Notes: generated from the sequence alone by a model not told the origin. Positions 1-6,401 are shown, numbered from the stretch's first letter. The stretch: 9,236 nt of DNA from Gemmatimonadota bacterium (GCA_007129525.1 SKVI01000002.1:1-9236), one strand, 5' to 3'. A program made the numbers and translations.

Positions 1-645
1 CTCCTGGATCTCCTGTCCCAGGGCGAGAAGCCGGTGGAAACCCTGGCCGAGCAGGCCGGACTCACGGTACCCAATACGAGCAATCACCTGCGGGAACTGC
101 GAGTCACCTCCCTGGTGAGCACGCGCCGAGATGGTCAACGCATCTACTATCGCCTCGCCAGCCCAGCGGTGGGAGACCTTCTGCGATCACTCCAGGGTGT
201 GGGCCACAAGCACCTGGCCGACGTCCGGGAACTCGTCCGGGACTACTACGAGGATCCGGACGCACTGGAGGCGGTGGACGCCGCAACCCTCCACGACCGC
301 CTCCGGGACGGGGCCGTCGTGGTCCTGGACGTACGCCCGGGGGACGAGTACGAGGCCGGCCACATCCCCGGGGCCGTGTCCCTTCCCATCGAGGAGCTGG
401 AGCAACGCCTCACGGAGCTGCCCCGGGACCGGGAGATCGTGGCCTATTGCCGGGGTCCCTACTGTCTGTTTTCCCGACAGGCGGTGGAGAAACTCCGAGC
501 CCACGGGTTCCGGGCCCTGCGAATGGAAGACGGCGTGGCCCAATGGGATGACCAGGGGTACCCGGTAGCCGAGGGCGCGGAGTCGGCCGAGGAGATCCGT
601 GCTCGGAATCTGGGACGCTCGGAGGAACCGGCAAACACCCCATGA
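1..645 (+). CDS. ArsR-family regulator fused to a rhodanese domain (5' partial)
   Basis: The frame is open from base 1, so the N-terminus lies outside the window; GTG at 34 is an internal codon rather than a convincing start. The visible protein begins inside an ArsR winged helix-turn-helix: recognition helix around VPNTSNHLRELR, then the wing RRDGQRIYYRL. A linker of about 40 residues leads into a rhodanese domain (VVVLDVRPGDEYEAGHIPGA, then the active-site loop YCRGPYC). The catalytic cysteine is codon 448-450. In known fusions of this kind the HTH represses its own operon and the rhodanese cysteine carries a persulfide. No cysteine is present in the visible HTH part, so the thiolate metal site of classical ArsR is not seen; the only cysteines are the two in the rhodanese loop. 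The stop overlaps the next gene (ATGA), which indicates cotranscription. Family call is firm; the effector is inference. Confidence 0.93.
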   Translation, partial: LLDLLSQGEKPVETLAEQAGLTVPNTSNHLRELRVTSLVSTRRDGQRIYYRLASPAVGDLLRSLQGVGHKHLADVRELVRDYYEDPDALEAVDAATLHDRLRDGAVVVLDVRPGDEYEAGHIPGAVSLPIEELEQRLTELPRDREIVAYCRGPYCLFSRQAVEKLRAHGFRALRMEDGVAQWDDQGYPVAEGAESAEEIRARNLGRSEEPANTP

Positions 646-2039
646 GTGAGCACGCCTCCGGGCCGCCTCAGCCGGGATCATCGCTTCGGAATTCCGTGCC
701 TCCCCGCGACAGGGGTGGCAGACCCGACGAGGGGATCCGACTCGGTCTCCGGGAGAACTGGAAGCAGTTCTGGCTCCTGGTTCTCGTCAACGCCTTCGTG
801 GGGGCGATGGTGGGCCTGGAGCGCACGGTCCTCCCCCTCATTGCCGAGGAGGACTTCGGGATCGTGGCCCGCGGGGCGATCCTCTCCTTCATCGTCACCT
901 TCGGGTTCGTGAAGGCGGGCACGAACTTCTTCGCGGGCCGGTTGGGCGACCTCTTCGGCCGCAGGAAGGTGCTCCTGGCAGGATGGCTGTTCGGGATCCC
1001 GGTGCCCTTCCTCCTCATGTGGGCGCCGTCGTGGTCGTGGATCGTATTCGCCAATGTGCTGTTGGGGGTGAACCAGGGGCTCGCCTGGTCCACCACGGTC
1101 ATCATGAAGATCGACCTGGTGGGCCCCAAGGCGCGTGGGCTCGCCATGGGGCTGAATGAGTTCGCCGGATACCTGGCCGTGGCTCTGGCGGCGCTGGGCA
1201 CCGGGTACGTGGCCGAAGCCTTCGGTCTGCGGCCGGAGCCCTTCTACCTGGGGATCGCCTTCGTGGCCCTGGGCCTGGGGCTGACCATGCTCTTCGTGCG
1301 TGAGACCACCGCGCACGTGGCCCTGGAGGCCCGCGAGCATCGGTCCGCGTCGGACGATCCGACCCTCGGAGGCACCCTCAGTGGAAGGGAGATCTTCGCT
1401 CTGGCGAGCTGGGGGCACCCGGCCCTCTTCGGTTCCAGTCAGGCGGGTCTCGTGACGAACTTCAAGGACGGGCTGGCCTGGGGGCTCTTCCCCCTCTTCT
1501 TCGCGGCCGGCGGCCTCTCGGTCGGCCGGATCGGGATCCTCACCTTCATCTACCCGGCCATGTGGGGGATCCTGCAGCTCTGGACGGGAGGGCTCTCCGA
1601 CCGCCTGGGCCGGAAGCCCCTCATCGCCACTGGGATGCTGCTCCAGGCGGCTGCGCTCTGGCTCGTGGCCGCCAGCAGCACCTTCTGGACCTGGTTCATC
1701 GCCAGCGCGCTGCTCGGGGCCGGTACCGCCCTGGTCTACCCGACCCTTCTGGCCGCAGTGGCCGACGTGGCCCATCCTGCGTGGCGGGGCTCCGCCGTCG
1801 GCGTCTATCGCCTCTGGAGGGACTCCGGCTATGCCTTCGGAGCCATTGTGGCCGGCATCCTGGCCGACGCGTTCGGGATCGCGCCGGCCATCGTGGTCGG
1901 AGGCGTGCTGGCCTTCCTGTCCAGCGTGCTGGTCATGGCCCGGATGCCCGAAACCTTGCCTGCCAGGACGCCTTCTTCCCCGGGCCTCGAAGGCTCGGCG
2001 GATTCCAACGCACCCCGATCAGAGCGGAGTAGACCATGA
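642..2039 (+). CDS. MFS transporter, 12 TM type
   Basis: A 465-residue inner-membrane secondary transporter of the major facilitator superfamily. A Pro/Gly-rich cytoplasmic leader of about 40 residues precedes the first membrane segment (FWLLVLVNAFVGAMVG). The MFS motif A is present between TM2 and TM3 (GRLGDLFGRRKVLLAG, near residue 99) and a second copy sits in the C-terminal half (GGLSDRLGRKPLIATG, near 316), with a hydrophilic central loop around 225-250, as expected for a 6+6 layout. The ATG overlaps the stop of the regulator gene (ATGA at 642-645) and the gene ends in another ATGA overlap with the DsrE gene, so translation of the three is probably coupled. Located directly behind an ArsR-rhodanese regulator, it likely exports or imports a sulfur compound or toxic oxyanion, but nothing in the sequence fixes the substrate. 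Confidence 0.93.
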   Translation: MSEHASGPPQPGSSLRNSVPPRDRGGRPDEGIRLGLRENWKQFWLLVLVNAFVGAMVGLERTVLPLIAEEDFGIVARGAILSFIVTFGFVKAGTNFFAGRLGDLFGRRKVLLAGWLFGIPVPFLLMWAPSWSWIVFANVLLGVNQGLAWSTTVIMKIDLVGPKARGLAMGLNEFAGYLAVALAALGTGYVAEAFGLRPEPFYLGIAFVALGLGLTMLFVRETTAHVALEAREHRSASDDPTLGGTLSGREIFALASWGHPALFGSSQAGLVTNFKDGLAWGLFPLFFAAGGLSVGRIGILTFIYPAMWGILQLWTGGLSDRLGRKPLIATGMLLQAAALWLVAASSTFWTWFIASALLGAGTALVYPTLLAAVADVAHPAWRGSAVGVYRLWRDSGYAFGAIVAGILADAFGIAPAIVVGGVLAFLSSVLVMARMPETLPARTPSSPGLEGSADSNAPRSERSRP

Positions 2040-2386
2040 AGACCCTGTTTATCGTGAACCATCCCCCCTACGGGACCGAGCACGCGTTCAACGCCCTGCG
2101 CCTGGCCAATGCCCTGGCCGGAAAGGAGAAACAAATCGTCAAGATTTTCCTCCAGGGAGACGCCGCCGCTTGCGCCAAGGCGGGCCAGGACGTGCCCAAG
2201 GGGTTCTACAACCTGGAACGAATGCTCAAGATCGCCCGTGCGAAGGGGATCGAGGTGGGGGTGTGCAGCACCTGCATGGATGCCCGGGGCATCAGGGACG
2301 AAGAGCTGGGCGACGGACTGGAGCGAGCCACTCTTGACGACCTGGCCGACTGGACGGTCGCCGCGGACAAAATCCTGGTGTTTTGA
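2036..2386 (+). CDS. DsrE/DsrF-family sulfur-relay protein
   Basis: A 116-residue soluble protein with the DsrE/YchN-like alpha/beta fold: first strand KTLFIVNHPPYG, helix HAFNALRLANALAG, second strand VKIFLQGDAAACA, then the family's cysteine region GVCSTCMDARGI. Cysteines are at 46, 77 and 80; in the family a cysteine in the 77-80 position carries or transfers persulfide sulfur. Length is normal for the family and it appears intact. A GGAG ribosome site lies about 7 bases before the ATG, and the start overlaps the MFS stop (ATGA at 2036-2039). Together with the rhodanese domain upstream it gives the operon two persulfide-handling proteins, which argues for a role in sulfane sulfur or thiol redox chemistry. 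That joint role is inference; the family assignment is well supported. Confidence 0.92.
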   Translation: MKTLFIVNHPPYGTEHAFNALRLANALAGKEKQIVKIFLQGDAAACAKAGQDVPKGFYNLERMLKIARAKGIEVGVCSTCMDARGIRDEELGDGLERATLDDLADWTVAADKILVF

Positions 2387-2746
2387 GAGTCGGCCCGGAG
2401 GAGGCCCGTGCATACTCGGCGTGGTTCGAAACGCCTCTCGGTGAGCAGGTGTGGCGAGACGAACGGAGGGCGATTCTCCGCCTCCTCGGCCCGGTCGGTG
2501 GCAAGCGGATCCTGGATGCAGGTGCCGGCCGTTCGCGAGCTCTCCAGGGTCCTGGTGCCCGGAGAAAGCCTGGTCATCGGAGATCTCGGTCGTTGGAGCG
2601 CCTGGAACCTTCACCGATGGATGCGCGGGCGGATGGGAGATCCCCTCTGGTCACAGGCTCGATTCTGGAGCCGGCGGACGTTGGACCGCCTCCTGAGACA
2701 CGCCCATCTCGATCCCGAGAGGTGGACGATGCGCTGCGGATCGTAG
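2383..2746 (+). pseudogene. SAM-dependent methyltransferase, internally deleted and frameshifted
   Basis: Two pieces of one class I methyltransferase lie in different frames. From a TTG at 2383, overlapping the DsrE stop, the first frame reads ARAYSAWFETPLGEQVW and then the SAM-binding motif I region KRILDAGAG up to about 2526. The match then moves to the next frame, where from about 2530 it reads VRELSRVLVPGESLVIGDLG and continues through RWMRGRMGDPLWSQARFW to a TAG at 2744-2746. In intact relatives roughly 70-80 residues separate these two parts, so the middle of the SAM fold is missing and the frame is shifted. The protein cannot be functional. Its position, overlapping the DsrE gene, suggests it was the fourth gene of the operon. 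The missing length is estimated from general knowledge of the fold, not from an alignment. Confidence 0.8.
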
Positions 2747-2799
2747 CCGTTGCTCACGAACGTCGCCGTCCAGGAGACTGGCAGGAGGAGCCCGACGTG

Positions 2800-2834
2800 A
2801 CCGCGGGGGTCATCCGCGGTGGGGCTTCGCCCCA
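2800..2834. repeat. Two adjacent inverted repeats
   Basis: The first is ACCGCGG (2800-2806) facing CCGCGGT (2814-2820), a perfect 7-base stem with a 7-base loop. The second starts with the same T at 2820: TGGGGC (2820-2825) facing GCCCCA (2829-2834) with a TTC loop. They share a base, so they could be alternative or stacked hairpins. No T-run follows. A bidirectional termination role is possible but unproven. Confidence 0.5.
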
Positions 2835-2943
2835 TCCTCGACGGTCTCCCGGGTGGGTGTGGCAGGAAACAAGACGGCGCGGTCGCGCCCCTCGGTTCGA
2901 ACCCTACGCCTTCTGCACCGGCACCCATCGACTTGGGCGATCA

Positions 2944-2977
2944 AAGCCGGGCCGACGTCCTCCTCGGTCCCGGCCTT
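2944..2977. repeat. Imperfect inverted repeat
   Basis: AAGCCGGGCCGA (2944-2955) can pair with TCGGTCCCGGCCTT (2964-2977) over 12 base pairs with two single-base bulges and an 8-base loop. It is GC-rich and has no following T-tract, so it is recorded as a structural repeat rather than a terminator. Confidence 0.4.
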
Positions 2978-3071
2978 CCCGGAGCACCTCGTCGAGAACC
3001 GACAGGAGAGCCGCGGCCGGATGGAAGGTGGCCGCAGTCGGTCACATGCGGGACCACCGCACCCCCCGCAG

Positions 3072-3114
3072 TGCGGACGTCACCGCTTCGACGGAATCAG
3101 CGGGAACGCGGAAG
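3072..3114. repeat. 43-base direct repeat, copy 1
   Basis: This 43-base segment is found again at 6147-6189 in the same orientation with one difference (T at 3087, C at 6162). Here it covers the last ten or so codons and stop of the minus-strand cytochrome gene (C-terminus SAFPLIPSKR) plus 8 bases beyond the stop. Matching ends when the second copy meets an IS left end. See the copy 2 entry. Confidence 0.9.
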
Positions 3115-4531
3115 CGCTTCCCCCGACCGGTACCGCCGCGATGTCGGCATCTACGCCCAGCCCCAGGGTGACCGGAAAGGTGACGTAATGCCGTCGACTG
3201 GTGGTGTGGTCGTCGAACACCGCTAGGCTGATCGAGTGAATGCCTCCGGCCACGAATGCGTGATCGTCCGGATTGCCAGTATCCAACGCACGCACAAAGG
3301 TGACCGTCCATTTGCCGTCTGACCACAGGCCGTACGCGTTGACATCGCCCCGGCTACCCGTGGCCTGGCGCAGCACCCTCCTGGGAAGGAGGTCGCCCCG
3401 CAGGAACGTCGCACCCGGATCGAAGGGAACGGCATTCCGGTGCGGCCCTTCGGTGACCAGCGGGGCCTCCTCAAGCCACTCTTCAAAGGATTCAACCGGA
3501 ATGGCCCGAAAACCCAGAGCGGATTCGTCGTACATCCAATCGCCCGTAGTAAACCGTCCGTCGTCCGGAATCTGGTCGAACCAGGCATTCCGCCCGGTCA
3601 GGCCGCTCCAGCGGTACTCCAGGACGAAGTCGTCACTGGCCTTCTGCATGGGCGCGGACCGAGCTCCCCGGAACTGCCACAAGTCCAGGAAGCGCCCCGC
3701 CTCCAGGAGTTGGTCCAGCTCAGCGACGGACTTCACTTCGGCCCAGGCCCCGTCGGATCGATGTTGAGCTCCGGGCTCGCGACTCAGGAGGAGGTACTTC
3801 CGGATGTCGCTTCGTCCCTTCTCCTGCCCCAGGTACGGGTGGGCCCGCACCTGATCACCGGGCGCATCCTGGGGCATATCGCGCATGCTGGTATGGCAGG
3901 TGATAAAGCATCCCGCCTCCCGGTAGCCTACACTCGCTCCGTCGTAAGCGGGCACCTGGACCTCGGCGTCATCGAAAATCACGGCGAAGCGGTCCTCGTA
4001 GCTGTAGATCTGGTTCGGCCCGAGCGGGTTCGGCTTCAAGGTGGTCCCGGGCACCCACGCCTCTCCGTCCCAGCGAAACATCTGATGGGTGATCCCCGGC
4101 CTCTCCGACTCCCATTGTACACGGAGGTAGAGGTTTGTGTGGTCGTAGGCCGCCTGGACCTGAATTCGCTTGTAGGGATCCTTCCCTTGGATCGGCTCGG
4201 GATCGGAAGCCACCATGGCCCGCCCCAGTGCCGTCTCCTGGCCTGCGTGGCATCCCGTGCAGGGCGTCCCGGCCCCCAGGGCCGTGGCACCCGAGTGGGC
4301 GATATTGTCCGTGAGCCACTGCCACGAAACCTGGGCAGGAAACCACGCCACTACCTCGGTGGCCAGAGCTCCCGTCAGGGCTCCCGGAGGTGAGAAGCCC
4401 TGGGTAAAATCGACCCTGGGATACTCGACATCGTCCCCGGGATCCGAGGCTATGGGGGTTGATCGGTCACAGGCCACAGCGGCGAAGGCAAGAACCATCG
4501 CCGCGCAAATGTATTTGCTCGTATCCCTCAT
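3080..4531 (-). CDS. Lipoprotein c-type cytochrome, ethylbenzene-dehydrogenase haem-binding type
   Basis: A 483-residue exported haem protein. The ATG at 4531 is chosen because a strong GGAGGTG ribosome site lies just upstream and because it gives a proper lipoprotein signal: charged start, hydrophobic AAMVLAFAAVA, lipobox cysteine at 21 (AVAC, Asp at +2). A longer upstream frame would bury this signal. A c-type haem site CTGCH is at 91-95; a second site reads CFITCH at 208-213, with three rather than two spacing residues. The C-terminal half has features of the EB_dh haem-binding domain: LDLWQFRGARS near 282, MYDESALGFRAIP near 333, and the end block VFDDHTTSRRHYVTFPVTLGLG. Such proteins carry electrons in the periplasm, often for respiratory oxidoreductases, but no partner gene is adjacent. 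The last 10 residues fall in the 43-base repeat and may not be original. Confidence 0.85.
   Translation of the reverse strand: MRDTSKYICAAMVLAFAAVACDRSTPIASDPGDDVEYPRVDFTQGFSPPGALTGALATEVVAWFPAQVSWQWLTDNIAHSGATALGAGTPCTGCHAGQETALGRAMVASDPEPIQGKDPYKRIQVQAAYDHTNLYLRVQWESERPGITHQMFRWDGEAWVPGTTLKPNPLGPNQIYSYEDRFAVIFDDAEVQVPAYDGASVGYREAGCFITCHTSMRDMPQDAPGDQVRAHPYLGQEKGRSDIRKYLLLSREPGAQHRSDGAWAEVKSVAELDQLLEAGRFLDLWQFRGARSAPMQKASDDFVLEYRWSGLTGRNAWFDQIPDDGRFTTGDWMYDESALGFRAIPVESFEEWLEEAPLVTEGPHRNAVPFDPGATFLRGDLLPRRVLRQATGSRGDVNAYGLWSDGKWTVTFVRALDTGNPDDHAFVAGGIHSISLAVFDDHTTSRRHYVTFPVTLGLGVDADIAAVPVGGSASAFPLIPSKR
3110..3121. repeat. Perfect 12-base palindrome
   Basis: GGAAGCGCTTCC reads the same on both strands. 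It spans the right border of repeat copy 1: the first five bases are in the repeat, the rest are unique to this copy. In copy 2 the IS6110-like end replaces the right half, so this palindrome may have been the insertion target. Confidence 0.6.
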
Positions 4532-4912
4532 TCCACACCTCCGGAGGTCGTGATTTCCAGGGATCGTTTTCTGGCTCTCCACAAGCGCAAGGGCCGTGCC
4601 GGTGCTTGCTGGATGATCTCGGGTACGGGTTGGACCCACGATGTGCCATCCCGCTCGGGCCCGCATGTCTCAGCAATCCGAACTCGAGATTGCTCGAAAG
4701 GGCTCGAACCGGTCCGGTCCGAAGTGCCATAAAGTCCGCAGGAGGCGACACCCTGTCCCCCAGAAGTCTTCCAGGAGCCGGGCGGATTGGTGAGGGCTCG
4801 TCCCTTCCCTCGGATAGCCGAGGGGTCGGTCCGGGGAACCACCGATTCACCGACCGGTAAAGGGATGGCAGGCGTCACTTGAGGAAACTCGCCCGCATCC
4901 GGCGAGCCACCG
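4532..4912. other. Geneless region between divergent cytochrome and EamA genes
   Basis: About 380 bases between two divergently transcribed genes, so promoters for both should be here. I see the GGAGGTG ribosome site for the cytochrome at its left edge (bases 4536-4542, minus strand), a small hairpin at 4807-4824, and no convincing sigma-70 -35/-10 pair on either strand. No frame inside looks like a protein. Confidence 0.6.
4807..4824. repeat. Short inverted repeat in the divergent intergenic region
   Basis: CCCTCGG (4807-4813) faces CCGAGGG (4818-4824) with an ATAG loop, a perfect 7-base stem. It lies about 90 bases before the earliest likely EamA start. It might be an operator or a leader hairpin; there is no T-run and no other copy in the window. 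Confidence 0.4.
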
Positions 4913-4952
4913 ATGAGCGCAGCAGGACCCCCGCCCCCCACCCTCGACCTAC

Positions 4953-5981
4953 TTGCCCTTAGACCCTCGATCGCCCTCTCATCCTCCTGCCGGCGGGGAC
5001 CAGACACCGCCGGGAGATCCCGGGGCCGCGACCTCCTCGCCCAGCGGGAAGCGCAGCGACGGGGGCGATCCCCTAACCGATCTGGCTCTCGTGGTCCTGA
5101 CCCTCATCTGGGGCAGCAACTTCATCGTGGTGAAATGGGCCCTGGATGAGGTCACCCCCCTCGCCTTCAACGCGCTCCGCTTCCCCGTGGGGTGCCTGGT
5201 GCTCTGGATGGCGGCGCGTTGGCTGGGCCCGTTGCCCCGGCCCCGGCTGCGCGACCTTCCGGCGCTGGCGGCGCTGGCCCTCCTGGGCAACGTGGTCTAC
5301 CAGATCTTCTTCATCTACGGGCTCGACTGGACACGGGCGGGCAACGCGGCGCTCCTCCTTTCGACGATTCCCGTCTGGGCCCTCCTCCTCGCGGCTCTGG
5401 TCCGGGAGGGCACCCTCCACCGCAGCGTCTGGATGGGGGTGGCCCTTACGCTCGTCGGGATGGTGGTCATGGTGGGCGGGGGCACCCAGGCCCTCGGAAT
5501 CGAAGGAACGAGCCTGCGGGGCGACCTCCTGATGGTGCTTGCCGCCATGAGTTGGGCGGGATACACGGTGGGCGCACGTCCGCTGGTCCTTCGCTACGGC
5601 ACGGTGCCCGTCACCGCCTGGACCCTCTGGGGAGGGTCCGTGGTGCTGGTGGCAGTGGGCCTGCCCGACGTGATGGCCACGGACCTCCGCGCCCTCTCCC
5701 TCGGCGCCTGGGGTGCGGTCCTCTTCGCGGGCGCCTTCGCCCTGGGGGTGGCGTACCTGATCTGGTACCGGGCGGTGCGGCGGATGGGAAGCGCGCGTAC
5801 CGCGGCCTTCTCGAACCTGATCCCTGTGGTGGCGCTCCTCCTGGCCTGGGTCGTGCTCGGGGAGGCGCTCGCCTGGCTCCAGCTCCTGGGCGCCGGGATC
5901 ATCCTCGCCGGAATCGTCCTGGTGCGGTGGGGAGCAACGGGGGTGGCGGGGTTCGCAATCTGGCGGACGGGGCGAGATTGA
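4953..5981 (+). CDS. DMT-superfamily EamA/RhaT-type transporter
   Basis: An integral inner-membrane permease with two tandem EamA domains and about ten hydrophobic segments. The first membrane helix has the family signature LTLIWGSNFIVVKWALDE, followed by the conserved FNALRFPVG; the second half starts at GDLLMVLAAMSWAGYTVGA and ends with ISs-type features FSNLIPVVALLLAWVVLGE and a final LLGAGIILAGIVLVRW helix. Members export metabolites or amino acids; the substrate here is unknown. The start is uncertain. TTG at 4953 gives 342 residues with a Pro-rich leader but has no ribosome site. GTG at 5091 gives 296 residues, nearer the usual length, but clips the first helix. An ATG at 4913 in another frame begins a similar Pro-rich leader and would join only by a frameshift in the C-rich stretch near 4930. 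It stands alone, divergent from the cytochrome gene. Confidence 0.88.
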   Translation: MPLDPRSPSHPPAGGDQTPPGDPGAATSSPSGKRSDGGDPLTDLALVVLTLIWGSNFIVVKWALDEVTPLAFNALRFPVGCLVLWMAARWLGPLPRPRLRDLPALAALALLGNVVYQIFFIYGLDWTRAGNAALLLSTIPVWALLLAALVREGTLHRSVWMGVALTLVGMVVMVGGGTQALGIEGTSLRGDLLMVLAAMSWAGYTVGARPLVLRYGTVPVTAWTLWGGSVVLVAVGLPDVMATDLRALSLGAWGAVLFAGAFALGVAYLIWYRAVRRMGSARTAAFSNLIPVVALLLAWVVLGEALAWLQLLGAGIILAGIVLVRWGATGVAGFAIWRTGRD

Positions 5982-6070
5982 GCCGACGAGCCCGGGGAGG
6001 CATCGAACGTTCATGGTCGCGAGGGCCTGATGACGGCCCACGACGAAGGTCGCGGAGCCGGTCAAGGACG

Positions 6071-6100
6071 CCGGCCCGGCTCTGGACATGGCCGGGCCGG
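6071..6100. repeat. Strong GC inverted repeat downstream of the EamA gene
   Basis: CCGGCCCGGC (6071-6080) and GCCGGGCCGG (6091-6100) form a perfect 10-base stem with a 10-base loop, about 90 bases after the EamA stop. There is no T-tract on either side. It may terminate or protect the EamA transcript, but could equally be chance within the GC-rich open frame it overlaps. Confidence 0.5.
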
Positions 6101-6146
6101 TGCACCAGATGAACGAACCCACGCTCCAGCGATGGCTGGACCTCTA

Positions 6147-6189
6147 TGCGGACGTCACCGCCTCGACGGAATCAGCGGGAACGCGGAAG
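6147..6189. repeat. 43-base direct repeat, copy 2
   Basis: Matches 3072-3114 at 42 of 43 positions in the same orientation. It ends at 6189, the base before the IS6110-like left end begins. The simplest reading is that a longer duplicated sequence, including the 3' end of a cytochrome-like gene, was cut here by the IS. On the minus strand it again encodes SAFPLIPSRR followed by a stop, but without the rest of a cytochrome in front. Confidence 0.9.
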
Positions 6190-6300
6190 TAAATCGCCCC
6201 GGGACTGCTGGAGACCTCAGAATATGAAAGGATGGGGTCATGAACACATCGAAGCGGTACTCCCCGGAGGTACCGCAGCGGACGGAGCACCTGATCGTCC
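6190..6300 (+). mobile_element. Left-end remnant of an IS6110-like (IS3 family) insertion sequence
   Basis: The stretch starting TAAATCGCCCCGGG and running to GGAGACCTC resembles the IS6110 left inverted repeat (TGAACCGCCCCGG... GGAGACTC). It is followed at the expected distance by GAAAGGATGGGGTCATG, the same leader and ribosome site as in IS6110, and by the first codons of an OrfA transposase, MNTSKRYSPEV, at 6240-6272. After that the frame drifts (PQRTEHLIVL shows only a trace of similarity) and by about 6300 nothing of the transposase remains. No right end, orfB or target duplication is visible. The IS6110 comparison is from memory of its sequence, not a search. The element is dead. The right boundary is approximate. 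Confidence 0.75.
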
Positions 6301-6338
6301 TCCTGGACGTGGAGCTCAGCTCGGGGGATGCTAAGGCC

Positions 6339-6401
6339 CTACCGCTTGAGGACACGCGCAGCTTTGCACAGGGCGTCGACGGGATCGCGCTCCGCGCTCA
6401 C
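6339..6401 (-). pseudogene. N-terminal fragment of a HepT-like (DUF86) HEPN toxin
   Basis: Immediately after the mntA remnant, a GTG at 6401 (overlapping its GTGTGA end) starts a 20-codon frame VSAERDPVDAL... ending in TAG. HepT proteins typically begin with a similar S-x-E/D-R-D-x... segment and overlap or abut the MntA gene in this order. Only about the first 11 residues could be HepT; the HEPN catalytic RxxxxH motif is absent. Identification depends mainly on the neighbouring mntA remnant. Confidence 0.4.

Larger units (their letters stand above)
2747..3071. other. Geneless stretch between the operon and the convergent cytochrome gene
   Basis: No frame here resembles a protein; the open frames are Arg/Pro-rich, as expected for non-coding GC-rich DNA. 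The stretch lies between the dead methyltransferase (+) and the end of the cytochrome gene (-), so it is a convergent intergenic region. It contains several inverted repeats (2800-2834, 2876-2889 and 2944-2977) but no T-tract after any of them. It could terminate transcription from either side without the usual U-run, or be degraded coding DNA. Confidence 0.6.
6034..6192 (+). pseudogene. Unrecognised open frame cut by an IS end
   Basis: After a TGA at 6031 the frame is open for 52 codons, with possible ATG starts at 6088 and 6109. The peptide includes VKDAGPALDMAGPVHQMNEP and then TLQRWLDLYADVTAS, which looks more protein-like than the surrounding frames. Its stop (TAA, 6190-6192) is supplied by the first bases of the IS6110-like left end, so any original gene would have been truncated by the insertion. 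I do not recognise the family. The last 14 codons are the 43-base repeat, which elsewhere is read on the opposite strand as the cytochrome C-terminus, so the reading may be accidental. Confidence 0.25.

Noticed and set aside
678..1775. Long minus-strand open frame opposite the MFS gene
   Set aside because: It is the antisense shadow of a GC-rich membrane-protein gene; the + strand protein has clear MFS motifs.
2876..2938. tRNA-like 3' end around GGTTCGAACC
   Set aside because: The T-loop-like palindrome is present, but the T stem has two mismatches, no acceptor stem or CCA follows, and no anticodon or D arm can be drawn upstream.
3440..4393. Plus-strand open frame opposite the cytochrome gene
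   Set aside because: It lies antisense to a protein with haem motifs, a lipobox and a good ribosome site, and shows no domain of its own.
5073..6122. Long minus-strand open frame opposite the EamA gene
   Set aside because: Composition is Arg/His/Pro/Gly-rich antisense of a membrane protein; no domain is visible.
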